A stretch of 37,540 bases of DNA. It comes from Fibrobacter sp. GTDB taxonomy: Bacteria; Fibrobacterota; Chitinivibrionia; Chitinivibrionales; Chitinispirillaceae. The notes below the pieces were generated by a model that was not told the origin of the DNA, ran no database searches, and saw only the letters and a list, made by a program, of their open reading frames with translations. This document shows, piece by piece, positions 1-8,458 of the stretch. The DNA lies in contig JAAYYB010000169.1 of assembly GCA_012515615.1 (NCBI GenBank), positions 1-37,540 on the forward strand, given 5' to 3'. Every line of letters starts with the position of its first letter. The stretch's first letter is position 1. A program made the translations under genes and the position numbers.

Positions 1-2
1 CA

Positions 3-2060
3 AGCGGTCTGATTCTGATTGTAATCGGTGGAAGTACTGAACTCATACTGCTTCTGATTCTGCTCTGTGGAATAATTCTTCTATTCACCGCTGCCCGAAT
101 ACGGCGAACATACAGTGCATCACTTATTCCAGTGAATAAAAGATATCTGGATTCTCAAACAGTGTTTAGAGAGCTTGGAAACTGGGGGGATGAGCGGCTG
201 TGGCCTGTTATAGAGGAGTACTCAAGCTCCCGGAATGCGGATATGAGAATGATGTCTGTCAAACTGTTGGCGTCGACTGGCAGCGGAAGGTCATTTGAAG
301 AGCTGGTGAAATTGTACGATAGAGAAGCAGACACGGCATTAAAAGAGCTCATAGCCCGGTCTATGGGAAGGTTTTACGCTTATAATACCAGGCCTTTTAT
401 CGAGAAATTGTTGAAAGAACCCAACCAGAGGGTTCGGGCAAATGCACTTTATTCGCTAAACAGAATGAACTGCAACTGGAAGAGGCATTTGAAACCTCTG
501 GTCAAGCAATTCCTGTTTGAAAACAGTATTCGGGTGCAGATAGAGGCGGCCTGTTTTTTGTGGGAGGCGGGGGAAACTCATGACCGGGAAAATGTGACGG
601 CCTTTTTAAATGGGCTGCTTGGAAGTACTAATCCAAACCGGCGCTCTGCAGGCTTATACCTGATAGGGCTTTTAAAGCCTGCTGATTGGGGGGAAGTTCT
701 TGTTGAAAATCTGACGTCAACCTCTCTTCAGGTATTCAGAAAAAGCATCGAGATAATTCTCCGATCGGCAGCTCCGGCGGTTAAATCAAGAGCGTTGCAG
801 AAGGTGCAGACACTTGGCCGGGAGCATATTGCAATAACAGGGAGAACCATTGACGTGATAGGAAGCTCTCTGTGGGATACTCTTGTCGGTTTTCTTCCGC
901 AGGCCTCAAACAGAAGAATGGTTTTTGAGCTGGTAAGATCATTGAGGTTGATAGCTGATTCGATCCGTTCTTCAGGGCATAAATGGTCCTTATCTGAGGA
1001 CACGGCAGTAACGATCAATAATTGGATCATAAATGAGCTGGAGAATGTGTACAGAGATGGTTTTATCTGGTACAAATTCACTGAGGCCAATCGTAGCAGA
1101 GAGATCACAGGGGTGCTTGAGAATGCCCTTCGTGAGAATATCATCCGCACCTGTGAGTGGGCGGTAAACGCGATGGTTTTACTTGATAAAAAGGGAGTTT
1201 TATCCTGGCGTCATAATGATATCAACATCAAAGAACGTGCTCAGAGGCATGATCTGATAGAGATAATTGAGAGTACGTCGTATCAGCGGATCGGATCACT
1301 GGTTTTACCGCTGTTGAAAATAAACTCATGGGAATATATCTACAAGGCAGGGAAAAGTAACTTCCATTTTAAAGATAAGGCAGCACAGAATGGATTGTTG
1401 TATTTTATCAGTTCAGATAACAGGTGGCTCTGTTTTTGTGGACTATATACGTATGCACTTTTATCAGTGGAGAAAAAACCGGATCCGGCGGTTACTGAGG
1501 TGCTCAGGATGCTAGTGAATGATCCCAGCCCCCAGATTTCCCTTGCGGCCCGCGATATCCTTGAAAATCAGGCTCAGACCGACATCAAAAAGAGTCTCGC
1601 TTTTGAATATCTGGAGAGGGTACTGCTTTTTAAAAAGTGTTCCCTGTTTAAAAACGTGGGTGCTGAAAAACTCCTGGAACTGGCTGAAATTGCTCAGGAA
1701 GCGGCTTATGAAAAAGATTCTGTTATTTCGGCTCAGGGACAGATTTCAGATCATCTTTATCTTGTTAAAAAAGGAAGTATACGAGTCGTTAAAAGCAACG
1801 GACCTGTAGAGAGGGTTCTTTCAACTGTAAGGGAGGGAGAGACTTACGGTGAGATAGGACTCTTCACTCAGGCAACCCGTTCCGCGAGCGCTGTAGCGAA
1901 CGAAAATTGTGAGCTTTATATAATTAAAAGGGGACCGTTTAAAAAACTGCTCCTGGAGATTCCTGATATCGCTTACAGCCTTCTTGAGGTGCTCAGTGAA
2001 CGGTTGAGAAAAAGCGGGGAGGAGATGGTGGAAATCAGGAGTGCGCTAAGGGATTCCTGA
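3..2060 (+). CDS. HEAT-repeat / cyclic-nucleotide-binding membrane protein, 5' truncated by the window
   Basis: The ORF track starts at a GTG at 132, but the same frame is open back to base 3 with no stop. It encodes a long hydrophobic stretch (LILLLILLCGIILLF-like) followed by a basic R-R turn, so this is the last membrane helix of a longer protein. The middle (track residues about 10-480) is helical and repetitive like HEAT repeats. The C-terminus (about 500-630) is a cNMP-binding domain with the phosphate-binding cassette GEIGLFTQATRS, which keeps the Glu and Arg that bind the nucleotide. Membrane transporter plus HEAT plus cNMP domains is known for some bacterial ATP/ADP-carrier-like (NTT/MFS) proteins. 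That assignment is inference, because the transport domain lies outside the window. It ends 94 bases before the ABC operon. Confidence 0.8.
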   Translation, partial: SGLILIVIGGSTELILLLILLCGIILLFTAARIRRTYSASLIPVNKRYLDSQTVFRELGNWGDERLWPVIEEYSSSRNADMRMMSVKLLASTGSGRSFEELVKLYDREADTALKELIARSMGRFYAYNTRPFIEKLLKEPNQRVRANALYSLNRMNCNWKRHLKPLVKQFLFENSIRVQIEAACFLWEAGETHDRENVTAFLNGLLGSTNPNRRSAGLYLIGLLKPADWGEVLVENLTSTSLQVFRKSIEIILRSAAPAVKSRALQKVQTLGREHIAITGRTIDVIGSSLWDTLVGFLPQASNRRMVFELVRSLRLIADSIRSSGHKWSLSEDTAVTINNWIINELENVYRDGFIWYKFTEANRSREITGVLENALRENIIRTCEWAVNAMVLLDKKGVLSWRHNDINIKERAQRHDLIEIIESTSYQRIGSLVLPLLKINSWEYIYKAGKSNFHFKDKAAQNGLLYFISSDNRWLCFCGLYTYALLSVEKKPDPAVTEVLRMLVNDPSPQISLAARDILENQAQTDIKKSLAFEYLERVLLFKKCSLFKNVGAEKLLELAEIAQEAAYEKDSVISAQGQISDHLYLVKKGSIRVVKSNGPVERVLSTVREGETYGEIGLFTQATRSASAVANENCELYIIKRGPFKKLLLEIPDIAYSLLEVLSERLRKSGEEMVEIRSALRDS

Positions 2061-2071
2061 GATGCCGGTTA

Positions 2072-2100
2072 TTGCTGTACCCGTGATTTTAACATATAAT
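2072..2100 (+). promoter_or_regulatory. sigma-70-type promoter of the ABC transporter operon
   Basis: TTGCTG (2072-2077), a 17-base spacer and a perfect TATAAT (2095-2100) lie 55 bases before the ATG of the binding-protein gene. The -35 box is weak (3 of 6) and the -10 is consensus. Confidence 0.6.
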
Positions 2101-2154
2101 TAAGAGTCTGATTAATTTTTAAATAAACACATTTTTGAAGGGAGGACTGCTGGT

Positions 2155-3648
2155 ATGAGGTTTCGATCTGCTTTGAAATTAATAGCCTGTTTGTCCGTTT
2201 TAGCTTTTGTGATCGGGTGTTCGCAAAAGACAGAAAAAAGAGAGATTAGTGTGCTTCTTCGAATGATGCCGTCTCAGGAAAGATTTTTCAGAGAACTGAT
2301 TATTCCTGAATTCGAGAAGCAGAATAGCTGTAAAGTATCCATCACCACATTCACAAATGAATGGGATATTGAAAGGATTCTGAAGCTTGAGGAATCCAAG
2401 AAAGATCGCCAGCGCTCCATTACCCTGGTAAAGACCCCGTTTGAGATGGCGCGTGTTCTGGTAACAAAGGGATATATGAAGGATCTATACTCTGTTACCG
2501 ATTCCGCAAAGGTGCTTCAGGATCTTGCTGAGTATCATCAGCTGGCTTCCGGTCTGGGATATTTCAATGGCAAGCCTTATTATATTCCCCGTAAACTTGA
2601 AACAAGAATTCTTTTCTACCGCAAATCCAAAGTAGCGGATGCGGTTTCAAAATTTGAATCACACCGCAAGAGGATAAATGCGGAGCTCAAAAAACAGAAC
2701 GGGATTGGACTTCCTGCGCAGTATGTTCTGGAGAGTGATCCGGGCCAGTGGGACTTTTATGATCTCTATGTCGCAGGTTCAATCTGGGCAAATGAGGAAT
2801 ACAATGGCGTAAAGATGGGCAGAATGGCACATCGTGGGGCACGGTATGCCGGTACCGCGCTTGACCTTGTTGACAAGTCTTTACAGCTTGGAGCATCACG
2901 AGAGGATATTCTTCGGTTAACTTCAGATAAGACCGTTGAAACATACCTGTGGGAAAGAATCTTTGTAAAGAACGGCTTGTATAATCCCGGTATGTGGCAG
3001 GATCCCTGGAAAGGCGCAAATATTTACACGGCTGTAAAGGATGGAAAAGTATTCCTGGCGTCGATGCAGCAGATTGACGTGTTTTTGATTCATGGCTGGA
3101 AAGATGATCCATCAATGCCCAGTTATCTGCCGGATGAAGGAGACATGGGCCTTTCTGTAGTTCCCAAAGCTGTCGCTTTTGAGCTTGATGAAGCCGGGAA
3201 ACCGGTTTATGAAGGCAGCAGAGCAATTTCTACTGGCGGCTGGTGGTGGGGAATTCCCAAAACCAGTCCGCATGCAGAACTGGGATATGCTCTGGCAAGA
3301 TTCATAACCAGCAGGGAGAATCAGGCAAAGGAGTGCTCGCGATTCGGAATGGTTCCTGTAAGAAAGGACATCATCAATAATCTTCCTCAGGTTTTTGATC
3401 AGGGTTGGGTAGGTGAAATTTTCCAGACTTCAATCAAGCAGATCGGAATAAATGAGCTTACAACGGTTCCGCTTGTCAAAAGTTATGCTGAAATGAGCCA
3501 GAATCTCATTGATGCCTGGTACAGTCTCTGTATTGAGTATGAGGAGATCGACGGGGAACAGATGAATTTCTCGACAATGAAGATGAGGCTGGCAAGCGAT
3601 TATCTTGAAAAGCAGAAGAAGCTTCTGGGAGAAGACTATCCGGAATGA
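2155..3648 (+). CDS. ABC transporter solute-binding lipoprotein (family 1, sugar type)
   Basis: This is the extracytoplasmic receptor of a carbohydrate-type importer. The first 21 residues form a lipoprotein signal ending in V-I-G-C, so Cys22 is the predicted lipid anchor. The remaining 475 residues read like a bacterial family-1 solute-binding protein, with tryptophan-rich ligand-site stretches such as STGGWWWGIPKTS and a C-terminal segment including FITSRENQAKECSRFG. At 497 residues it is longer than the usual 400-450. A GGGAGGA ribosome-binding site precedes the ATG. Permease and ATPase genes follow in the MalEFGK order. The substrate cannot be read from sequence; a sugar or oligosaccharide is the family expectation. 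Confidence 0.88.
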   Translation: MRFRSALKLIACLSVLAFVIGCSQKTEKREISVLLRMMPSQERFFRELIIPEFEKQNSCKVSITTFTNEWDIERILKLEESKKDRQRSITLVKTPFEMARVLVTKGYMKDLYSVTDSAKVLQDLAEYHQLASGLGYFNGKPYYIPRKLETRILFYRKSKVADAVSKFESHRKRINAELKKQNGIGLPAQYVLESDPGQWDFYDLYVAGSIWANEEYNGVKMGRMAHRGARYAGTALDLVDKSLQLGASREDILRLTSDKTVETYLWERIFVKNGLYNPGMWQDPWKGANIYTAVKDGKVFLASMQQIDVFLIHGWKDDPSMPSYLPDEGDMGLSVVPKAVAFELDEAGKPVYEGSRAISTGGWWWGIPKTSPHAELGYALARFITSRENQAKECSRFGMVPVRKDIINNLPQVFDQGWVGEIFQTSIKQIGINELTTVPLVKSYAEMSQNLIDAWYSLCIEYEEIDGEQMNFSTMKMRLASDYLEKQKKLLGEDYPE

Positions 3649-3652
3649 GGGA

Positions 3653-4549
3653 ATGAATTCTCCTGTAAAGAGCCTTTCCGAATTTGTAAAAAAAGCGTGG
3701 CCGTTATTTCCGGCCGCGCTTTACCTTATAGGGTTTTTGATAGTAGTTTTTGTTTACCTGCTGGGCTTGAGTCTTTCAGATCCTGCTGCCGGGATAGAGT
3801 TCCCTTCCTTCAAACTGTTTCAGATCCTCTTTGCTGACAGTCAGTTTCAGAGTGCACTGATCAACACGTTGCTTTTCACCATTGCCGGAACACCGCTTGA
3901 GCTTCTTATCGGCTTTCTGCTGTCATTAATGCTGTACCAGAGTTTTATGATGAGAGGTATAGTGCGCAGCATTTTCCTTATCCCGTTGGCTGTGCCGGCT
4001 CTGGTTACGGCAATGCTGCTTTATATCCTGTTTGATTTTCCGGGCGGTCACATAAACCATCTGCTTTCAGGAAATTACTGGTCATTGCCTGCAATAATCA
4101 GTGAGCCTGTAAACTGGAGAGGATCGCAGTTCTTCGCGATGGGAATCTCTTTACTTGGAAAAGTGTGGAGAGATATGCCCATTTCGATGCTGATACTTTT
4201 AAGTGGACTCAACAGTATTGATCCGGAACTGTTTGATGCAGCAAAAACGATGGGGGCATCATTATGGAAAAGGATCTTTTCGATCATCATACCACTGATT
4301 ATTCCATCTATGTCTATAGTGGTACTGCTGCGTTCCGTTGAGATGTGGAAAGAGTTTATCTTTCCTTTTGTACTTGCAGGCAGATATGATCTTTTGGGTA
4401 CATTGATAGACTTTTTCTATAATGAAATCGGAAATTCCAACAAAGCTGCCGCTGTAGCCATAATAATGGTGGCGTGTATTGTGCTGACAACGATGATTTT
4501 AATGAAAATTATGGATATGCTGCAGAAATTACTGCTGAGGCGCGCATAG
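3653..4549 (+). CDS. ABC transporter permease, MalF/UgpA type
   Basis: This is an inner-membrane channel subunit of the importer. It has several hydrophobic helices and the cytoplasmic coupling (EAA) motif ELFDAAKTMGASLWKRIFSIIIPL, which docks on the ATPase. The track start at 3605 would overlap the binding-protein gene by 44 bases. The ATG at 3653 is preferred because it follows the upstream stop by 4 bases and has AGGGA just before it, giving 298 residues. It is followed after one base by its partner permease, as expected for a heterodimeric pair. Confidence 0.9.
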   Translation: MNSPVKSLSEFVKKAWPLFPAALYLIGFLIVVFVYLLGLSLSDPAAGIEFPSFKLFQILFADSQFQSALINTLLFTIAGTPLELLIGFLLSLMLYQSFMMRGIVRSIFLIPLAVPALVTAMLLYILFDFPGGHINHLLSGNYWSLPAIISEPVNWRGSQFFAMGISLLGKVWRDMPISMLILLSGLNSIDPELFDAAKTMGASLWKRIFSIIIPLIIPSMSIVVLLRSVEMWKEFIFPFVLAGRYDLLGTLIDFFYNEIGNSNKAAAVAIIMVACIVLTTMILMKIMDMLQKLLLRRA

Positions 4550-4550
4550 A

Positions 4551-5402
4551 ATGGCCATAGAGAGAAGACAGGCACCGATGACACCGGGAAAGAAGGTGAT
4601 CTGGGGGACCGGAATACTAATAGGCCTTTTTATAGTAATGGGCCCGGTGTATTTGCTTGTAAAGTACTCGATCAGCGACATTCAAAGTATTAACACCGGA
4701 GGGGACCCGATACCATGGTGGCCATTTGATCCAACCCTGCAGATTTTCCTTTATTTATTCAAAGACCAGCATTTTTACCATGTCCTGCTCAACAGTGTTA
4801 TTGTTGCATTTTCTACAGTCATGTTATCCATGGCTCTGGGTATACCTGCTGCTTATGTTCTTGGCAGATACAGAGTGCCGGGGAGAAAGGCTCTTCTCCT
4901 TGGAATAATCTCTGTCCGCCTGTTCCCTGATATTGCTTCTGTAATACCGGTTGTGGAGTTTTTTATCCATATTGGAGCCCATCAGACATACTGGGGGGTA
5001 GTGCTGGCGCACACTCTGTTAGCCTTACCATATGTGATTTTTATCGGGATCGGTGCTTTTGAATCTATCCCTTCTGATTTGGAACAGCAAGCCTGGGTCA
5101 TGGGTGCAGGTTCATTTCAGACTTTTTTCAAGATTCTGCTTCCATTGGCTGTTCCCGGGCTTGCTGCAGCTGCGATCTATACATTTTTACTCTCATGGGA
5201 TGAGTTTATCTTTGCATATTTTCTCATGCTGGGAAAGCAGGAAATTTTCACACTGACATTATACCTCAACGGAATAAAATATGCAGAGCCCCAGAACCTT
5301 CTGGCTGCAATTTCTGTCTGTTTGAGTGTGCCGGTTGTAATTTTCAGTCTTATGGTTCAGAAGTATATGATAGCCGGTGTTTCTACCGGTTCTGTGAAGT
5401 AG
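4551..5402 (+). CDS. ABC transporter permease, MalG/UgpE type
   Basis: This is the second channel subunit. About six membrane helices are visible, and the EAA coupling loop reads DLEQQAWVMGAGSFQTFFKILLPLAVPG. At 283 residues it matches the MalG size class. The ATG lies one base after the stop of the first permease, with GAGG about ten bases upstream inside that gene, so the two are probably translationally coupled. The C-terminal end lacks any extra domain. The pair with the preceding MalF-like gene and the following ATPase makes the assignment secure, while the imported solute stays unknown. Confidence 0.9.
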   Translation: MAIERRQAPMTPGKKVIWGTGILIGLFIVMGPVYLLVKYSISDIQSINTGGDPIPWWPFDPTLQIFLYLFKDQHFYHVLLNSVIVAFSTVMLSMALGIPAAYVLGRYRVPGRKALLLGIISVRLFPDIASVIPVVEFFIHIGAHQTYWGVVLAHTLLALPYVIFIGIGAFESIPSDLEQQAWVMGAGSFQTFFKILLPLAVPGLAAAAIYTFLLSWDEFIFAYFLMLGKQEIFTLTLYLNGIKYAEPQNLLAAISVCLSVPVVIFSLMVQKYMIAGVSTGSVK

Positions 5403-5411
5403 AGGAAACAG

Positions 5412-6521
5412 ATGGCTGATGTGATCTTACAGTCAATAGTCAAGAAGTTCGGAAACAGCACCATTATTGACAATCTCAGTATGAGCATTAATGATGGTGA
5501 GTTTGTTACATTGCTGGGACCATCGGGCTGTGGCAAAACGACTCTTCTGCGGATGATTGCAGGACTTGAGACAATTGACAGCGGTGACCTTATGGTAGCG
5601 GGGAAGAGATACAACTCGCTTCCTGCCCAGAAACGTCGTATAGCGATGGTGTTTCAAAGCTATGCACTGTTTCCACATATGACTGTACAAAAAAATATCC
5701 TTTTCGGTCTGCAGATAAACGGCGTTTCCAGGCTTAAAATGCAGCAGAAGCTTAAATGGGCTGTTGGTTTTCTTCATCTCAATGGGCTGGAGGACCGGTT
5801 TCCGCGCGAGATCTCAGGCGGTCAGCGCCAGAGGGTTGCACTTGCAAGAGCGCTGGTTCTGGATCCTGATGTGCTGCTTCTTGACGAGCCGTTGAGCAAT
5901 CTTGACGCGGCGTTAAGGGAAACCGCTGTTGAGGAGCTTAAGCGCATCCACAGGCATGTGGGGAAAACCATCATCTATGTCACCCACAATCAGGTAGAGG
6001 CAATGAGCATGAGTGAGAGGATAGCGCTCATCAATAACGGCCGCATTGTTCAATATGATTCCCCGACAATTCTCTATGACTCTCCTTCAAATATCTTTGC
6101 AGCTGAGTTTATCGGCAGTCCACCCATCAACATCTATGACGGGGAGATTCAGGCGGAAGGAGATGTCACGGGAATAGTAACTGATATTGGATTCCTGAGA
6201 ATTGACAAGGAGAGGGCTTCCAGATTGAGGGACTTTGGCGGAAGGAAGGTACGGATAGGTATCCGTCCCCAGTGCATCTGTTTTTCCGGGCACAAAGACA
6301 GCAGAAGGTCCACGGATTCAGAGATCGATGTTTCTGTAGAATTGGTGGAGAACCTTGGAGATAAGTATCTTGTAATAGGAAGGAATATCAGCGGGGCGGT
6401 TGTCCGTTTTCTGATAACCCGTGATGAGGATATCATTCCTGAGAGAAAAATGAAAGTTTTTGTTGACGGACGAAGAATCCATATCTTTGATACATCAACG
6501 TTGTTGAACATTTTAAGTTAG
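5412..6521 (+). CDS. ABC transporter ATPase, MalK/UgpC type
   Basis: This is the cytoplasmic motor of the importer. It is complete: Walker A GPSGCGKTT (36-44), Q-loop Gln82, signature ISGGQRQ (134-140), Walker B VLLLDEP (154-160) with catalytic Glu159, and switch His192. Residues from about 235 onward form the TOBE/OB-type regulatory region seen in MalK, UgpC and related sugar ATPases (369 residues in all). AGAGGA stands 6 bases before the ATG. An operon-encoded ATPase suggests a dedicated transporter rather than one sharing a common MsmK-like ATPase. Confidence 0.93.
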   Translation: MADVILQSIVKKFGNSTIIDNLSMSINDGEFVTLLGPSGCGKTTLLRMIAGLETIDSGDLMVAGKRYNSLPAQKRRIAMVFQSYALFPHMTVQKNILFGLQINGVSRLKMQQKLKWAVGFLHLNGLEDRFPREISGGQRQRVALARALVLDPDVLLLDEPLSNLDAALRETAVEELKRIHRHVGKTIIYVTHNQVEAMSMSERIALINNGRIVQYDSPTILYDSPSNIFAAEFIGSPPINIYDGEIQAEGDVTGIVTDIGFLRIDKERASRLRDFGGRKVRIGIRPQCICFSGHKDSRRSTDSEIDVSVELVENLGDKYLVIGRNISGAVVRFLITRDEDIIPERKMKVFVDGRRIHIFDTSTLLNILS

Positions 6522-6532
6522 AATGTTAGGAT

Positions 6533-6910
6533 ATGAACTGGATAAAATTTAGTGCGTTAACTCTGTTGATTCTTGTAGTTCCGCTGTCTGGAATCAGCTG
6601 CAGCGGAGAGAGTGATGAGGCGGCAAAGAAAAAGCTTGAGGTAATACTTGAGGATGACCTGAAGGCCATTCTTGAAGGAATTCCCGATACGGCTCTTATA
6701 GAGAAGCCTTATTACAATCTGTTTTCTTATAAGCAATACGATAAAGGAAACTACTCCAAGAAAGCTGAGGCTGACTTTTTTTTCATGAAGAGTGTGCATG
6801 TTAAGATAGTCAGAAAATACCGGTATCACAGATCGAAGCGGATGTGGGAACGATACTATAATGAGTATGGGTTCATTTCTGAAAAAGCTGATTCTGCGGG
6901 GGATAAATAA
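6533..6910 (+). CDS. small exported protein, possible lipoprotein, function unknown
   Basis: I do not recognise this 125-residue protein. It starts with a hydrophobic signal segment ending G-I-S-C. This could be a lipobox, but the -3 residue is Gly rather than Leu, so lipidation is uncertain. The mature part is charged and Tyr-rich (KYRYHRSKRMWERYYNEYG). It begins 11 bases after the ATPase stop behind a TTAGGA site, and its end overlaps the next gene. It therefore probably belongs to the transporter operon and may act at the membrane with it (inference). Confidence 0.6.
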   Translation: MNWIKFSALTLLILVVPLSGISCSGESDEAAKKKLEVILEDDLKAILEGIPDTALIEKPYYNLFSYKQYDKGNYSKKAEADFFFMKSVHVKIVRKYRYHRSKRMWERYYNEYGFISEKADSAGDK

Positions 6911-7946
6911 CCTTGCAGTTGTCCTCTGCTATATTTTCTGCCTGACCTTTTCTGGTTCTGCAGCACCACCTCTTCCAGAAGACCTCCACAAATGGGCTCT
7001 GTCATCCCTGGACAATGTTTACAATGAAGAACTAAAAGAGGCGGAAGAGGTTGCACGCAGAATAATCAGAAAATATCCTGATCACCCGGCCGGTTATTTC
7101 ATTCAGGCTGTTGTGATTGATGCCTGGATGTTAAAATTTCAATCAAATAAGAAGGAAAATGAGCTTTACCGATACTGCGATCTGGCAATTGAGAAAGGAG
7201 AAAAACTGCTCAGCAAAGAACCCGGTAATGAATGGGCAAAGTTTTTTATCGGAGGAGCAGATGGATATAAAGGCACATATGAAGCCAGATATGAGCGTTG
7301 GATCACTGCCTTCAGGTTTGGATGGAAAGGTGTTTCTGTGCTGCTGGAACTTCAGGATTCAAAAAGTGATATAATTGACATTAACTACGGTGTGGGTAGT
7401 TATGATTACTGGCGCAGTGCACTGATGAAAACTCTGTGGTGGATGCCGGGAATAGAAGACAAACGGGAGAGTGGAATTCAAAAACTTTATAAAGCCCGTC
7501 AGAGGGGAGTTTACACAAAAAACTTCGCTTCATCTGCGCTTGTTGATATTCTGTTAAATGAAAAGCGTTTCGAAGAAGCCCTGAAGATTGCCGATGAGAT
7601 GCTTGAGAGATACGGCAGTTCTACAGTTTTTCAATGGGGAAGAGCCCGGTCGCTTTTTGGGTTAAAGAGGTATGATGAAGCATCCAAAAGTATTCAGGTT
7701 ATTTTAAGTAGAGTAGAAGCAGATCCGCAGGATAACCATTATAATGCTGCTTTGTGCCATTTGTGGCTGGCAAAGATCGCGCTTGAATCAGGACAATTTG
7801 ATCAAGTCATTGCAGAGTGCAACAGAATCGGGCATTATGTTTTTAATGATGAGATAAAGAAAAGACTGGATAAGCCGTTCTCTGAAGCCAGAGATCTTAG
7901 AAAACGGGCTCTTTCTGCACAGCAGAAAGCGGAAGAAAAGCAGTGA
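6861..7946 (+). CDS. exported TPR-like helical-repeat protein, function unknown
   Basis: This 361-residue protein has an N-terminal signal-like segment (LAVVLCYIFCLTFSGSAA). Helix pairs with the alanine/leucine spacing of tetratricopeptide repeats follow, for example EELKEAEEVARRIIRKYPDHPAGYFIQ and EALKIADEMLERYGSSTVFQWGRA. It is likely periplasmic. The start at 6861 overlaps the previous gene by 50 bases; ATG 6867 is an alternative. It is the last gene of the run that begins with the ABC binding protein. No catalytic motif is visible, so a scaffold or protein-binding role is the family expectation. Confidence 0.7.
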   Translation: MSMGSFLKKLILRGINNLAVVLCYIFCLTFSGSAAPPLPEDLHKWALSSLDNVYNEELKEAEEVARRIIRKYPDHPAGYFIQAVVIDAWMLKFQSNKKENELYRYCDLAIEKGEKLLSKEPGNEWAKFFIGGADGYKGTYEARYERWITAFRFGWKGVSVLLELQDSKSDIIDINYGVGSYDYWRSALMKTLWWMPGIEDKRESGIQKLYKARQRGVYTKNFASSALVDILLNEKRFEEALKIADEMLERYGSSTVFQWGRARSLFGLKRYDEASKSIQVILSRVEADPQDNHYNAALCHLWLAKIALESGQFDQVIAECNRIGHYVFNDEIKKRLDKPFSEARDLRKRALSAQQKAEEKQ

Positions 7947-7994
7947 AAACAGGCTGCTGTTGCTCTGTGTGCAGGTGCATGATTTTACCTGAAT

Positions 7995-8050
7995 ACCGGG
8001 ATAGTTCAGCTGGTAGATAGCACAGAATTTGGTAGGGGCCGTGTCCTGGC
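7995..8050 (+). pseudogene. degenerate tRNA-like relic
   Basis: ACCGGGATAGTTCAGCTGGTAGA matches the acceptor-5'/D-arm half of the intact tRNA at 8449, and TCCTGGC at 8044-8050 could close a seven-pair acceptor stem with one wobble and one mismatch. Only 56 bases lie between the ends, and no anticodon or T-stem can be folded. This is therefore a decayed or internally deleted tRNA and not a working gene. Confidence 0.5.
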
Positions 8051-8099
8051 ATACGTGTTAAGTTAAGCTACAATCTATATAATTAAGCAGATTTTTTCT

Positions 8100-8127
8100 A
8101 AAAAGTGGTTAAACGCCACTTTTTTTC
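8100..8127 (+). terminator. Rho-independent terminator
   Basis: AAAAAGTGG and CCACTTTTT pair around a seven-base loop and continue directly into a T-run. It fits termination of the ABC/TPR operon or of whatever reads through the tRNA relic. The A-run before the stem makes it potentially bidirectional. Confidence 0.8.
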
Positions 8128-8136
8128 TTGCTATAA

Positions 8137-8161
8137 CCGATAGCATGATATATGCTATCGG
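8137..8161. promoter_or_regulatory. perfect 10-bp inverted repeat, operator-like
   Basis: CCGATAGCAT, five bases, then ATGCTATCGG: a perfect dyad 15 bases before the start of the 93-codon ORF at 8177. No T-run follows, so it is not an ordinary terminator. A dimeric repressor site or an RNA hairpin near the ribosome-binding site are both possible. Confidence 0.4.
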
Positions 8162-8176
8162 ATAAAAGGATATCCT

Positions 8177-8458
8177 ATGAACCCAAAACAACGTATCTCC
8201 TGGCCCCTAAAACCCCCACTGAAAGTGACGAATTATTATCCATGCCGGAAGACCGTCATGGGCAAGACTTTCTACGTGTCAGATTCTTATTACAAGCAGC
8301 ATTTTTTTCTTCCACGTCTCTTATGGAGTATTTCTCTGGGGCTAACACAAGTAAAGTCAGACAGGCCTGCAAAATATAGAGAATTATGTAAGATAGTAGA
8401 ATGTCGCACCGGGCAAAAAGTGGCGGAATTTATATTAAAAACGCAATCGCCGGGATAG
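8177..8458 (+). CDS. doubtful small ORF, 93 codons
   Basis: This ORF is unrecognised. AAAGGA sits six bases before the ATG, and the perfect inverted repeat at 8137-8161 lies just upstream. The product is basic with several Tyr and Cys and no known motif. The ORF runs 10 bases into the tRNA-Thr gene, and an overlapping ORF (8152-8379) exists in another frame, so it may be spurious or a fragment of a decayed element. Confidence 0.25.
   Translation: MNPKQRISWPLKPPLKVTNYYPCRKTVMGKTFYVSDSYYKQHFFLPRLLWSISLGLTQVKSDRPAKYRELCKIVECRTGQKVAEFILKTQSPG

Larger units (their letters stand above)
7947..8448. other. gene-poor strip between the ABC operon and tRNA-Thr
   Basis: About 500 bases hold a tRNA relic, a Rho-independent terminator, a perfect 10-bp inverted repeat and a doubtful small ORF, each listed separately. 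Nothing else convincing is visible. Confidence 0.6.

Noticed and set aside
2687-3226. Minus-strand ORF of 179 codons inside the binding-protein gene
   Set aside because: It is the shadow of the real plus-strand gene, with His/Pro/Ser-rich nonsense composition.
8152-8379. Plus-strand ORF of 75 codons overlapping the 93-codon ORF
   Set aside because: Its ATG lies inside the right arm of the inverted repeat, with no ribosome-binding site and no recognisable motif.
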